Positions 33,573 through 42,359 of a stretch of DNA of 46,137 bases are shown here, in pieces; within the stretch, counting starts at the first letter, position 1, and every line of letters begins with the position of its first letter. Source of the DNA: a bacterium D16-56 (lineage in GTDB: Bacteria; Bacillota; Clostridia; Lachnospirales; Lachnospiraceae). The stretch lies in contig RAYY01000037.1 of NCBI GenBank assembly GCA_003611875.1, positions 1-46,137 on the forward strand, in the 5' to 3' direction. The notes under the pieces are model-generated. The model saw only the letters and a list, made by a program, of their open reading frames with translations, was not told where the DNA came from and searched no databases. The position numbers and the translations under genes were made by a program.

Positions 33573-35114
33573 TTACACCCCTTTCCCCCAATATTTTTCT
33601 TCCAGATCCCGATAGCTTACCGCTTCACACAAATGCTCCTTTAAAATGTGGGCTGCACCATCCAAGTCCGCAATTGTCCGGGCCACCTTGAGAATCTTGT
33701 GACAGCTGCGGGCGCTGAGACGCTTTGCCTGATATGCCCGCTGCAAAAACTCCTCCTCCTGGCTTCCCAAAGCACAATACTGTCTTACCTGACGGCTTCC
33801 CATCTCACTGTTAAAAAATATGCTGCTGCCTTCAAAGCGCTTTCTCTGAATCTCTTTGGCCTGTTCTACCCGCTGCCGAATCCTGGCAGAAGATTCATTG
33901 CCTTCTTCCTTCCCGCGAATATCATGGAAAGAAACAGGAGATGTTTCCACACAAATATCAATCCGTTCCAGCAATGGACGGGAAATCTTTCCCAGATACC
34001 GGCGCACCTGCTGTTCATTGCAGGAGCAGCGGCTCCTGTCCGGATAAAATCCACAGGGGCAGGGATTCATCGCTGCGGCAAGCAGTACACCTGCCGGGAA
34101 AACACAGCTTCCGTGAACCCGAGAAACCGTAACCCTCCTCTCCTCCAAGGGCTGCCGCAGAATCTCCAAAGCCTCCCGCCGAAATTCCGGAAACTCGTCC
34201 AAAAATAATACACCTCTGGATGCCAGAGAAATCTCCCCTGGCTTTGGATACCTTCCTCCTCCAGCCATGGCCTGGGGGCTGATGGTATGATGTGGAGCGC
34301 GAAAGGGTCTTCTTCCCAACAAAGCCTTCCCTGGAGGCAGCATACCACATACACTGTATACCTTCGACACCTCAAGCTGCTCCTCCGGCGACATGGAAGA
34401 CAGAATCGTGGAGAGCCTTCGCGCCACCATACTCTTCCCGCTTCCCGGAGGTCCCAGATAAAGAATATTGTGCCGCCCGGCGGCAGCTACCTCTGTAGCC
34501 CTGCGAACCAACTTTTGACCGCTCACCTCTGAAAAATCCACCAATTCCTGTTCTGGCTCCTCCAAAAAGCTCCAGGAAGACGGATCCTCACTGGTAATCC
34601 TCTGAGGATTGTTCAAAAGCTCCATCATCTGCCTCATATTCTCTATCCCTACGATCTGAATCTGTCCCACTGCCATCCCCTCCGGCACATTTTCCTTTGG
34701 AAGAAAGCAGCGTTCCTTCCCTGCATCCCGCATTGCCGACACCAGAGACAGCACGCCGCGAACCGGTTTTACCTGGCCATCCAATCCCAGCTCTCCGATA
34801 AAGGCAGAATCCTCCAAGGCAAAAGCCCCTCCTGCCCCATATGCCGTCAGCACTGCCACTGCCACAGGAAGATCAAAGGCAGTCCCATCCTTACGAACAT
34901 CTGCCGGGGAAAGATTTACCGTCACCTTTTTCGGCAGCATGGAAAAACCGGAATTTTTTAAGGCGGTTTTCACCCTCTCCTCTGCTTCCCGGACCTCTGA
35001 TGCCAAATATCCCACCATGTGAAATCCCGGAAGCCCGTTTCCCACGTCTGCCTCTACCTGCACGGGATATCCGTCGATCCCCTGCAGACCTGCACTATAC
35101 ACTTTACTGAACAA
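33573..35114 (-). CDS. YifB/ComM-family Mg-chelatase-like AAA ATPase
   Basis: A 513-residue AAA+ protein. The N-terminal Lon-like domain (VNLSPADVRKDGTAFDLPVAVAVL) precedes Walker A YLGPPGSGKSM and Walker B GVLFLDEFPEF, with a C-terminal Mg-chelatase domain (SARSCHKILKVARTIADL). ComM helicases extend branch migration during natural transformation. Start is TTG at 35114 after AAAGGAGTGTCTG. Neighbour of dprA, consistent with a DNA uptake/recombination role. Confidence 0.93.
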   Translation of the reverse strand: MFSKVYSAGLQGIDGYPVQVEADVGNGLPGFHMVGYLASEVREAEERVKTALKNSGFSMLPKKVTVNLSPADVRKDGTAFDLPVAVAVLTAYGAGGAFALEDSAFIGELGLDGQVKPVRGVLSLVSAMRDAGKERCFLPKENVPEGMAVGQIQIVGIENMRQMMELLNNPQRITSEDPSSWSFLEEPEQELVDFSEVSGQKLVRRATEVAAAGRHNILYLGPPGSGKSMVARRLSTILSSMSPEEQLEVSKVYSVCGMLPPGKALLGRRPFRAPHHTISPQAMAGGGRYPKPGEISLASRGVLFLDEFPEFRREALEILRQPLEERRVTVSRVHGSCVFPAGVLLAAAMNPCPCGFYPDRSRCSCNEQQVRRYLGKISRPLLERIDICVETSPVSFHDIRGKEEGNESSARIRQRVEQAKEIQRKRFEGSSIFFNSEMGSRQVRQYCALGSQEEEFLQRAYQAKRLSARSCHKILKVARTIADLDGAAHILKEHLCEAVSYRDLEEKYWGKGV

Positions 35115-35229
35115 ACAGACACTCCTTTCCTGCCTTCATCACAACGGTTCAAGGCTTCCTGAAACCGCTGTCTGTCATACACACTCTTTTCATCCGGGAA
35201 CTTGGCATATAGCACGAAACGTACATCTG

Positions 35230-35244
35230 AATTTTCCGAAATCC
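35230..35244 (-). promoter_or_regulatory. weak CodY-box-like site upstream of yifB
   Basis: AATTTTCCGAAATCC matches 11 of 15 positions of the CodY consensus AATTTTCWGAAAATT, with a perfect left half. It is 120 bases before yifB, the first gene of the string ending in codY. Suggestive only. Confidence 0.3.
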
Positions 35245-35261
35245 TGTAGAAAAAAGAAATT

Positions 35262-35284
35262 TTATGATACTGCTGTTATCATAA
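35262..35284. promoter_or_regulatory. inverted repeat upstream of yifB
   Basis: TTATGATA (35262-35269) and TATCATAA (35277-35284), 7-base spacer. Could be an operator or the terminator foot of the TIGR03915-type gene upstream; there is no T run. Confidence 0.4.
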
Positions 35285-35315
35285 CGGATTATGAGAAAAA
35301 TAGCAAGAGGAAATG

Positions 35316-36068
35316 TTACAAAAATTCTGTCATATAGGGACGAAAACGCAGAGGAAGCATATTCTGCTGGCATTTCAGGTTCGTCCGCTGGGCAATGGCA
35401 ATCGATTGATGAAAGGTTTTCCACAGATCTTCATAGCATTCCTCGTCCGTCTTCTTATTCAGCCTCTCCTGCCACCAGGAAGAATCGGTGCGCACGATGG
35501 CCCAGCCCCTGTCTGCCTGGTGAACGGCTGCCTTTTCCCTTTTACAATCATACAAAATCCAGTTCTCACCGGAAAGGCGGTCCGAAAAGTGTAGGGAAAC
35601 CAAGGCCAGCAAATCATTCCTTGGCTCTATCCTCCCAAACAGTACTCCCTCCTCCATCTGAGAAAAACGGGTAAACTCGATTATGTGGGTATATTCCCTG
35701 CTCAGATAGCGCACCATCTGAAACACCTGAAAAACCGCCGGAATCTGCAGACAGTCCGCTACCTTAACCCCCATGGCAAAAGCATAAATAAGAAACCGGT
35801 AAAGCTTGTCTGCGCGATCCGGATCCTCTGATAATGCCGCACGATATGCCGTCTCATAAAGCTCCTCGGAAAGCTTTTGGCGAATACTGTCAATCACCTT
35901 CTGTGCCTTCTCCATATCTGTCACAACCTGCCTGTATTCACAAAACAGCTCCCGATCCCGTCCCTGGGGCTCCAGACGTACATTCTTATGGCCAAGACGG
36001 CTCATCCATGCATCATAGATCCCACACCAGATATCTTCCACTTCTTCTCCGCATACGAAAACTGTCAT
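35316..36068 (-). CDS. TIGR03915-family predicted DNA metabolism protein
   Basis: A 250-residue protein of the family described as probable DNA metabolism proteins that occur next to the radical SAM protein found upstream here. Recognised by FVCGEEVEDIWCGIYDAW at the start, the DKLYRFLIYAFAMG..V segment, and the C-terminal half with FTRFSQMEEGVLFGRIEPRNDLL and WILYDCKREKAAVH (DUF4130-like). Biochemical activity is not known. Start at 36068 after GAGGAGGG; an earlier ATG at 36095 has no site. Confidence 0.8.
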   Translation of the reverse strand: MTVFVCGEEVEDIWCGIYDAWMSRLGHKNVRLEPQGRDRELFCEYRQVVTDMEKAQKVIDSIRQKLSEELYETAYRAALSEDPDRADKLYRFLIYAFAMGVKVADCLQIPAVFQVFQMVRYLSREYTHIIEFTRFSQMEEGVLFGRIEPRNDLLALVSLHFSDRLSGENWILYDCKREKAAVHQADRGWAIVRTDSSWWQERLNKKTDEECYEDLWKTFHQSIAIAQRTNLKCQQNMLPLRFRPYMTEFL

Positions 36069-36184
36069 TTTCCCTCCTCGCTGCCCATGCTTCACGGCAC
36101 ATCGTACTCTGTGAGTATGGCATATCCCGCTTTATCCGGTACAAAATGATATGGATGAAATGCTTTTCTTTCACCCTTGTCCGC

Positions 36185-37657
36185 TCAAAGCACTCCTGTT
36201 ATCACAGATTCTCTGTCCTCTCCGCTTACAGGCGCCGAAATCTGATAATCGTCAAACAAGCTCATCTGCCGGTAGCTGTCATGATTCTCAATATCCCATG
36301 CCTTCCGTCGCTCTGCACTGATAATCTGACTGGCAATAAAATCCTCGTTCATACGAAATGGATACATGGTTCTGCCGGAGCAGGTAAGGAAATACACAGC
36401 CCGCTTCAGCACCACTCCCATCTTTTTTAAATCAGGAAAGTCCAATGCTCCTCTCCGTCTGGCCGCTATGATCCGCCTGGCAGACTTGACTCCCAGCCCC
36501 GGCACCCGCAGAAGCGTACCATAATCCGCCTTGTTTACCTCCACCGGAAACTGTTCCATATGGCGCAGGGCCCAATCACACTTGGGATCCATCAGCACAT
36601 TAAAATTAGGACGGTCCTCGGATAAAAGCTCCTCTGCCTGAAATCCATAAAACCGCAGCAGCCAGTCTGCCTGATACAGGCGGTGTTCTCTGAGAAGCGG
36701 AGGTCCGCCCGGAAGGGCCGGAAGCATACTATCCTCATTTACCCGTACAAATGCGGAATAAAATACCCGCTTCAGATCATAATTCTGATACAGTGCTTCT
36801 GCCACCCGAATCATATGATAATCACTCTCTGGCGTAGCTCCCACAATCATCTGGGTACTCTGCCCGGCAGGAACAAAAACTCTCCCTCCCATACCATGCC
36901 CTCGGTTCCACACATTCCTTCCTGGATGGCTGACCGAATCTGCCATGCCGATCTGACGTTCTCCCTTCCTGCTTCTGTCCTCAAGTCCAGGTATCCTGCT
37001 CCCGTAAAGTCCCCGTGAGCTCTCTAACGCCCGAAGATTCTGTGCTGCAATTCCTCTTTGCACCTGACGCATGGGAGCCAGAATCTTCTCCCTGGTCTTC
37101 CCGGGAGCCAGCCTGCGAAGCCCTTCCGCTGTGGGAAGCTCCAGATTCACACTCATCCTGTCTGCAAGAAAGCCTGCCTTCTCCACCAGCTCCGGCGATG
37201 TCCCCGGTATGGTCTTCACATGGATATATCCGTTAAAGTGGTATTCATTCCTTAGGCGATGGAGGGTCTGACAGATCAGCTCCATGGTATAATCCGGCGA
37301 ATACAAAATCCCTGAGCTTAAAAACAATCCTTCTATATAATTCCTTCTGTAAAACTCAATAGTCAAAATACACACCTCATCCGGCGTAAATGCCGTGCGC
37401 ACCACATCATTGGAACGCCGGTTCACACAATAACAGCAGTCGTAGATACACTGGTTGGTAAATAGAATCTTCAGTAGTGAGATACATCTGCCGTCTGCCG
37501 CGAAGCTGTGGCAGATACCTGCAGCTAATGTGTTCCCAATCGTCCCTTTCTTTCCCTTTCTGGCAACTCCGCTGCTGGAACAGGACACATCGTACTTAGC
37601 GGCATCCGACAAAATCCTTAGTTTCTCCTGTATATTCATCTCCTCCTGTATCAGCAT
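36185..37657 (-). CDS. TIGR03916-type radical SAM putative DNA modification/repair protein
   Basis: About 490 residues. The iron-sulfur cysteines are in LFTNQCIYDCCYCVNRR (C-x3-C-x2-C); the barrel includes LFLSSGI and HVKTIPGTSPEL. Near the C-terminus a helix-hairpin-helix, LLRVPGLGVKSARRIIAARR, points to DNA binding. A glycine/arginine-rich insert (about residues 215-265) before GRVFVPAGQSTQMIVG is not typical of the barrel. The start chosen is ATG at 37657, 10 nt after AGGAGG; ATG at 37639 is an alternative. Promoter with LexA-like boxes just upstream supports an SOS-linked repair role. Confidence 0.85.
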   Translation of the reverse strand: MLIQEEMNIQEKLRILSDAAKYDVSCSSSGVARKGKKGTIGNTLAAGICHSFAADGRCISLLKILFTNQCIYDCCYCVNRRSNDVVRTAFTPDEVCILTIEFYRRNYIEGLFLSSGILYSPDYTMELICQTLHRLRNEYHFNGYIHVKTIPGTSPELVEKAGFLADRMSVNLELPTAEGLRRLAPGKTREKILAPMRQVQRGIAAQNLRALESSRGLYGSRIPGLEDRSRKGERQIGMADSVSHPGRNVWNRGHGMGGRVFVPAGQSTQMIVGATPESDYHMIRVAEALYQNYDLKRVFYSAFVRVNEDSMLPALPGGPPLLREHRLYQADWLLRFYGFQAEELLSEDRPNFNVLMDPKCDWALRHMEQFPVEVNKADYGTLLRVPGLGVKSARRIIAARRRGALDFPDLKKMGVVLKRAVYFLTCSGRTMYPFRMNEDFIASQIISAERRKAWDIENHDSYRQMSLFDDYQISAPVSGEDRESVITGVL

Positions 37658-37703
37658 CCTGCTCTCACCTCCTGCTGTTCCCAATATCTATGCCAGGAAA
37701 CGG

Positions 37704-37774
37704 GAACGTGTGTTCTTTTATGATATTCTATCATACACAAAACAAATTTGCAAGCTTTTTCGAACATTTGTTTT
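37704..37774 (-). promoter_or_regulatory. LexA-like (SOS) promoter of the radical SAM / TIGR03915 pair
   Basis: On the minus strand TTGCAA (37753-37748), 17-base spacer, TAGAAT (37730-37725). Just after the expected start site is GAAC-ACAC-GTTC (37715-37704), an exact GAAC-N4-GTTC core. A weaker copy, CGAACATTTGTTTT (plus strand 37761-37774), lies upstream of the -35. Confidence 0.6.
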
Positions 37775-38016
37775 GCAGGAGAAAAGCGTCCGGAATATGC
37801 CCTGACATAAACCTTTTGCATGGTCAGTATCATCACATTGGCTCGTGAAAAAGTATTTTAATCATTTTTCTATAACTCCTTATATATCCTGTATTTCTTC
37901 TCAAATGCTTGATTTTGCTGGGTTTTCAGACTATTCCGAAATTCTATGTTTCCAAAGCATTTTCTCAAATCGTTTCATACTTTCTCATATTTGTCCCTGC
38001 AAAATTGGTAAATACG

Positions 38017-38041
38017 TTGGTAAAGTAAGCGGCTTTACCAA
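38017..38041. terminator. hairpin beyond the integrase stop
   Basis: TTGGTAAAG and CTTTACCAA pair over 9 bp with a 7-nt loop. The left flank repeats TTGGTAAA once more (38005). It may terminate the integrase message or be part of the integrase arm/core site region. Confidence 0.5.
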
Positions 38042-38050
38042 TGGGCTTTT

Positions 38051-39250
38051 TTAAGAGTTCGCCACTCGTTGCAGTTCTTCCTTCGCATCATCGAAATTCA
38101 CATGGGTGTAGGTGTTCAATGTTACACTGATATCCGCATGACCCATGATATACTGTAAGGTCTTCGGATTCATTCCCGACTTCGCCATATTGGAGCAAAA
38201 GGTATGTCTGCATACATGAGGGGTTACTTTTGGCATCTGAATGCGGTAAATCTTGTTATACTTTTCAATGATATGCTCCATATACTTCTCCCAGTGAAGG
38301 GCAACCTTTGGCATATCATTCTTATCCAGACACAGGAAACGAATATAACCATCTACCATAGGCTCAACTTTCGGTGCTTCCCGATTAGCAATGATTCTGC
38401 GAAAACACATCGCCACTTCTTCTGTCATAGGAACATAGCGGACACCGCTTTCTGTTTTCGGCTCCTGAATCACATATTCCATCTGTGATGTGCGCTGTAA
38501 CTGATGGTCTACCTTAATACGCATTTCCCCAAACTCAATATCAGGTATTGTCAGTCCGCAAAACTCCGAAATACGAAGTCCCGTATGAAAAAGAATGTAA
38601 ATTGCATCATAGTATTTGCTAAAATGAGTATCTTCCCTGATAAACTTGAGCAAATCCCGCTCCTGTTTCCGGGTGATCGCCTCTCTGGTAACAGAATCAT
38701 TGACAATCACCGATGCCAGTTCAAATCCAAATGGATTTTTACGAATCAGGTCATCATCTACAGCCATCTGAAATGCTGGTCTGAGAACACCACGGATAGA
38801 ATGAATGGAACTGTATCCTCTGCCATCCACCTGCTGAAGCTTAATGAGCCACGCCTTTGCATCTGATAAACGTACCTTGTCAATACGTTGCCTGCCAAAT
38901 GCTTCCTTTTTCAAGACGTTAATGACTGTCTTATATCCAGCAACCGTGTTGTGGCGGACTCCTGTTTTCAGAGATACATACTTCTCCACCAACTCCAGCA
39001 CCGTGTAATTGCCGCCATTGGTTACGATGTGGTCAAACAAATCCGCTTCAATCTGCTTTTCTTTCTCTCTCAATGAAAGTTCCCGTTTCTTACCTTTCGG
39101 CATTGGGTCATTCTTATCCAAACGCCAACTGTAAACATTTTTCTCTTTTCCGTCCTCGTCAATATAACGGAACCGATACCTCCCATCTGTGCGCTGATAC
39201 TCGCCCTCACGTAAAATACGATTACGGTTATATCTTCTTTTCTCACTCAT
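38051..39250 (-). CDS. site-specific tyrosine recombinase (Tn916-type integrase)
   Basis: A 399-residue phage-type integrase. The N-terminus RYNRNRILREGEYQRTDGRYRFRYIDEDGKEKNVYSWRL is the arm-binding domain of the Tn916 family; residues 75-160 are the core-binding domain; the catalytic set is ARG in ILFHTGLRISEFCGL, lysine in the hairpin, HVCRHTFCSN (HxxR) and YIMGHADISVTLNTYTHV (histidine and nucleophilic tyrosine). All catalytic residues are present, so it should be active. Start ATG 39250 after AAAGGAGAGGTTCG. Confidence 0.94.
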   Translation of the reverse strand: MSEKRRYNRNRILREGEYQRTDGRYRFRYIDEDGKEKNVYSWRLDKNDPMPKGKKRELSLREKEKQIEADLFDHIVTNGGNYTVLELVEKYVSLKTGVRHNTVAGYKTVINVLKKEAFGRQRIDKVRLSDAKAWLIKLQQVDGRGYSSIHSIRGVLRPAFQMAVDDDLIRKNPFGFELASVIVNDSVTREAITRKQERDLLKFIREDTHFSKYYDAIYILFHTGLRISEFCGLTIPDIEFGEMRIKVDHQLQRTSQMEYVIQEPKTESGVRYVPMTEEVAMCFRRIIANREAPKVEPMVDGYIRFLCLDKNDMPKVALHWEKYMEHIIEKYNKIYRIQMPKVTPHVCRHTFCSNMAKSGMNPKTLQYIMGHADISVTLNTYTHVNFDDAKEELQRVANS

Positions 39251-39371
39251 CGAACCTCTCCTTTCAAAAAAGGAGAGTCAGACTTGCAAAATTATCATAT
39301 CACAAATTTGACTCTCCGTACAGCTTTATCATGGGATACAGGCAATCTGCTGTTCTCTTTTTCAGATATTT

Positions 39372-39605
39372 TTATATAGCAGTTGCGTGATCCAGATACC
39401 GTTCAAATTTCTCACGCTTAATCAGAACCCTGTTTCCATTCATCACATAGAAATCTTCATTGGGATGTGTGTCAATGAGCATTCGCAGCTTTCCTTCCCC
39501 GATATGATAATATCCGGCTGCTTCTTCAATAGTCAGCGTATACCTGCGCCAGACCGGAATATCTGAATATCTTTTTTCATCAACATTTATTTTTTTATTC
39601 GCCAT
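39372..39605 (-). CDS. excisionase (Xis), Tn916 type
   Basis: A 77-residue winged-helix excisionase: YTLTIEEAAGYYHIGEGKLRMLIDTHP, then FYVMNGNRVLIKREKFERYLD. Binds near the ends and biases the integrase towards excision. Start after GGAGGATAACTGCCT, 121 bases upstream of int, the normal arrangement. Confidence 0.92.
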   Translation of the reverse strand: MANKKINVDEKRYSDIPVWRRYTLTIEEAAGYYHIGEGKLRMLIDTHPNEDFYVMNGNRVLIKREKFERYLDHATAI

Positions 39606-39845
39606 AGGCAGTTATCCTCCATACATGAAAACAGCCAGACAGGGAAGTCCGGCAACGGGCTTCAAAAAACCTTGGAACGAATCCTTGTTTGGCGGTTGGG
39701 TTATTTTATACTTTTTCTTTTATTTTTCTGTTGCTTTGGTTGTTAAAGGGGAGAAAAGCCCGCAGTTACGGGATTTTGCCCGGCAACCGGCCCGGCAACG
39801 GGATAGCAACGAAGTGTGCAACGGGCTGTCATTTGCCGGATTTTT

Positions 39846-41243
39846 TCAGAAGGGAAGCTCCATCTGCTCCGGCACTGGCGTAAATCCCTCCTGGGTTTTT
39901 CCTGCCCCGTTGCCGGTGTCCGTTGTCGGCTGCTCCCGTTCCCATCCTTTTTGTCTGCCGTACCCGGCAAACATCCGGGGATTGGAGAAATAATTCCAGC
40001 CAGTGACGCACTGGTTCATTATCTCGTTGATTTCCCGGATTTCCCATTGTTTTGGCTCGTCAAAGGCGTGGTTCAGGGCTTCTTTGTATAGCTGTTTGGA
40101 GCAGACGGTATCGCCGGGGTAGCTGTCAAGGAAAGCCTGTATCATCCCGGCCTTGGTGTCCTCCGGCATGAAGTCCCGCTGGCGTTCCTTTAGGTATCGC
40201 ACCATTTCCGGGCTGAACGTCAGCTTCCACCTGCCGCTTCTGTAAATCTCCATCGCTTCCGCCCATACTTGGCTGATATAGGCTCTGGAAGCGGGTTCGT
40301 CCTCTAAAATGTGTGTTTCCGCCTGCTCCGGGCATACCTGTATGGGGATGAAACGGCGGTTGCCGGAGCGGTCAAGGGGCAGGAAGTCAAGGGCATTGGA
40401 TGTGCCGCCGAACACGCACTGCCTTGGGCGGTCTGCCGGGTGGGTTTCATAGGGTATCTTGTAAACCTCCTTCTGGCGGCTCAAAAATGACTTGATTTCC
40501 TCTATGCTCTTGGTGTTTGCGGTGGCAATCATCTCTGACATTTCGATTATCCAGTGACCTTGCAGCTTCCGGTATACGTTGTCATCGTCCAGCTTCCGTA
40601 AATCATCGGAGAACCACTCGTCTTTGACCGCCAGCAGGCGGAAGAAGGTGGACTTCCCGGCTCCCTGCCCGCCTACCAGACAGAGCATGACCTCAAATTT
40701 ACAGCCGGGGGAAAATGCCCGGTGGATGGCTCCCAACAAGAACAGGCGCAGGGCTTCATAGGTGTACTGGTCTGTGTCTGCCCCTAAAAAATGCCGCAGA
40801 CAGAAGCGAACCCGCTCGGTTCCGTCCCATGTCAGGCTGTTCAAATACTCCCGGACAGGATGGTAGCTGTTCTGATGGGCGGCAAGGTCGGCGGCGTCCT
40901 GTATCTTCTTTTCGCTTGTCAGGCCGTAGGTTTCTTCCAGATACAGCCGGATATATTTCATGTCGGTGTCGGTCATGGGGCTGTCCGGGGTTCTTTTGTA
41001 GCCGATAGGTTTTAAAATGTCGGTGCGGTCGGTCAGCAGGTTGTAGGCAACCGCCCCGGAAAGGAGCGGGTCGCACTGGAACACGGTCAGGCAGTTGCGG
41101 ATGCTGTTTCGGAAGCCGCCTTTCTCGGTGGTTTCCAGCATGGCTTTGACTTCAGTGGCGTTCCGGGGCGGTTCGGTGCTTTCTGCCATGTTCTTTACTT
41201 CCTGCCGTATCTCTGGCGGTAAGTTCTGCCATTCGTCTTTCAA
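39846..41243 (-). CDS. VapE-family (virulence-associated E) P-loop protein
   Basis: A 465-residue protein with the VapE/DUF-type SF3-like ATPase: NSYHPVREYLNSLTWDGTERV, CLVGGQGAGKSTFFRLLA (Walker A), GHWIIEMSEM (Walker B-like), FGGTSNALDFLPLDRSGNRRFIPI (arginine region). In many elements the relatives are longer, with an N-terminal primase domain of some 250-300 residues; here that part is missing and the start is TTG at 41243, inside the relaxase 3' end. Probably a replication helicase of the element. The overlap with the truncated relaxase suggests a deletion junction. Confidence 0.8.
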   Translation of the reverse strand: MKDEWQNLPPEIRQEVKNMAESTEPPRNATEVKAMLETTEKGGFRNSIRNCLTVFQCDPLLSGAVAYNLLTDRTDILKPIGYKRTPDSPMTDTDMKYIRLYLEETYGLTSEKKIQDAADLAAHQNSYHPVREYLNSLTWDGTERVRFCLRHFLGADTDQYTYEALRLFLLGAIHRAFSPGCKFEVMLCLVGGQGAGKSTFFRLLAVKDEWFSDDLRKLDDDNVYRKLQGHWIIEMSEMIATANTKSIEEIKSFLSRQKEVYKIPYETHPADRPRQCVFGGTSNALDFLPLDRSGNRRFIPIQVCPEQAETHILEDEPASRAYISQVWAEAMEIYRSGRWKLTFSPEMVRYLKERQRDFMPEDTKAGMIQAFLDSYPGDTVCSKQLYKEALNHAFDEPKQWEIREINEIMNQCVTGWNYFSNPRMFAGYGRQKGWEREQPTTDTGNGAGKTQEGFTPVPEQMELPF

Positions 41244-42068
41244 GGTTTCTCACTTCCTTTCCGTGTCCTGTGATAAGGGCTGCCCGCTCTGAAAGTTCCC
41301 CCGATAGAAGTACGTCCATCAGGTATTCGATGTTGGTCTGGATTCCTTTCTTCTCCATCTGGCAGGCGGCTGGCCCCATGTGGACGGTGGGGATTTGCTC
41401 AATCCCTTGTCGGGCATAGGAGCGCAGGTCAAGCCGTTCCGGGCGGTCGTTTGCTTCCAGATAGCGGTTAGCCGTGTCCGCCCATCCCTGCCGCCAGATT
41501 TCAGCGTACTTCCGGTCGTTCCAGTCCACGGTGTTCTCCTTGTGGCTTTTCCACCTGCCGGACGGAAGCCGGATGCGTTCCCCGTTTTCGTCAAGGTCAT
41601 ACACTTTGCGGCTCTTGGGGAGCCATCTGCCTTTTCCGTCCATCGGCGCATGGTGAGCAGGATATGGGCGTGGGGGTTGCCGTCCCCTTTGTCGTGGATG
41701 GCAAAGTCGGCAATCATGCCTTTGGAAACAAAAAACTCCCGGCAGTAGTCACGGATAAGGCCGGCGTACTGTTCCGGCGGGATTTCCCTTGGAATAGCAA
41801 GCACGAATCTCCGGGCAAGCTGGGAGTTCCATTGTTTTTCCTGCGCTTCGGCAGAGTTCCATAAAGTATTGCGGTCGGCGTACTCCGGCGGTGCATGGGG
41901 CGGCAGCATGATTTCGGTGTGGACAATCTCGCTTTTGTGGGAGTAGTATTTCTGTTTCTGGTCGTACTCTGAAAAGAGCCGTTCCCCGCTCTGATAGGCG
42001 GCTGACGCAACGGCGGACTGACGGTTGCTGCGCTGGACGATTTTAATATCAAAATGCGGGCATGGCAA
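41152..42068 (-). pseudogene. MobA/MobL family relaxase, frameshifted and C-terminally shortened
   Basis: The first 145 residues (HFDIKIVQRSNRQSAVASAAYQSGERL ... IHDKGDGNPHAHILLTMR, with the relaxase histidine triad) are MobA/MobL. Then the frame is lost: the continuation MDGKGRWLPKSRKVYDLDENGERI ... is in the next frame from 41643. Between the two methionine codons only 5 bases are left where 6 are needed, so one base (probably a C in the run at 41644-41648) is missing. The second half ends at 41152 in an unrelated tail, far short of a full MobA. ATG at 42068. Confidence 0.85.
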
Positions 42069-42100
42069 AGGTGTCCTCCTTTCTCCCGGTTTCGGGCATG

Positions 42101-42134
42101 AAAAAAGCAGGGAACCTAAATTAGATTTCCTGCT
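42101..42134 (-). terminator. intrinsic terminator immediately upstream of the relaxase
   Basis: On the minus strand AGCAGGAAA and TTCCCTGCT pair (one G-U) around an 11-nt loop and run into six T. It sits between the upstream small gene and the relaxase ribosome site. Confidence 0.65.
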
Positions 42135-42330
42135 CGGCGGTGCCGCCGATGGGCGGCTGATATTCAGTTATAAATGGCTCCCAGATAATACAGTGGGGAG
42201 CGGTACAACAGGTACAGGGGAAATATCGCTTATGCGAATTTTATACCCGGAAAGCCTGATGGAATGGGGCTGTTTCGCCCCTAAACGTAACAGGGGAGCG
42301 GTAGGCGCTTCGGGTCAAGTTGACCCGAAG
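42135..42330. other. candidate origin of transfer region
   Basis: The 291-base gap before the relaxase has several stems: GGGGC/GCCCC (42266-42281) and an almost perfect palindrome, CTTCGGGTCAA (42308-42318) with TTGACCCGAAG (42320-42330). Stem-rich gaps next to MobA/MobL genes often are oriT; no nic consensus could be named. Confidence 0.35.
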
Positions 42331-42359
42331 ATGAGGCGGCTTGATAAATTGGAATTGTA

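Larger units (their letters stand above)
37658..38050. other. upstream of the radical SAM gene / left end of the element
   Basis: Holds the SOS-type promoter at 37704-37774, an AT-rich stretch and the integrase 3' end with its hairpin. The chromosomal-element junction must be within about 37800-38050 but no duplicated att core can be named without the right end. Confidence 0.5.
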
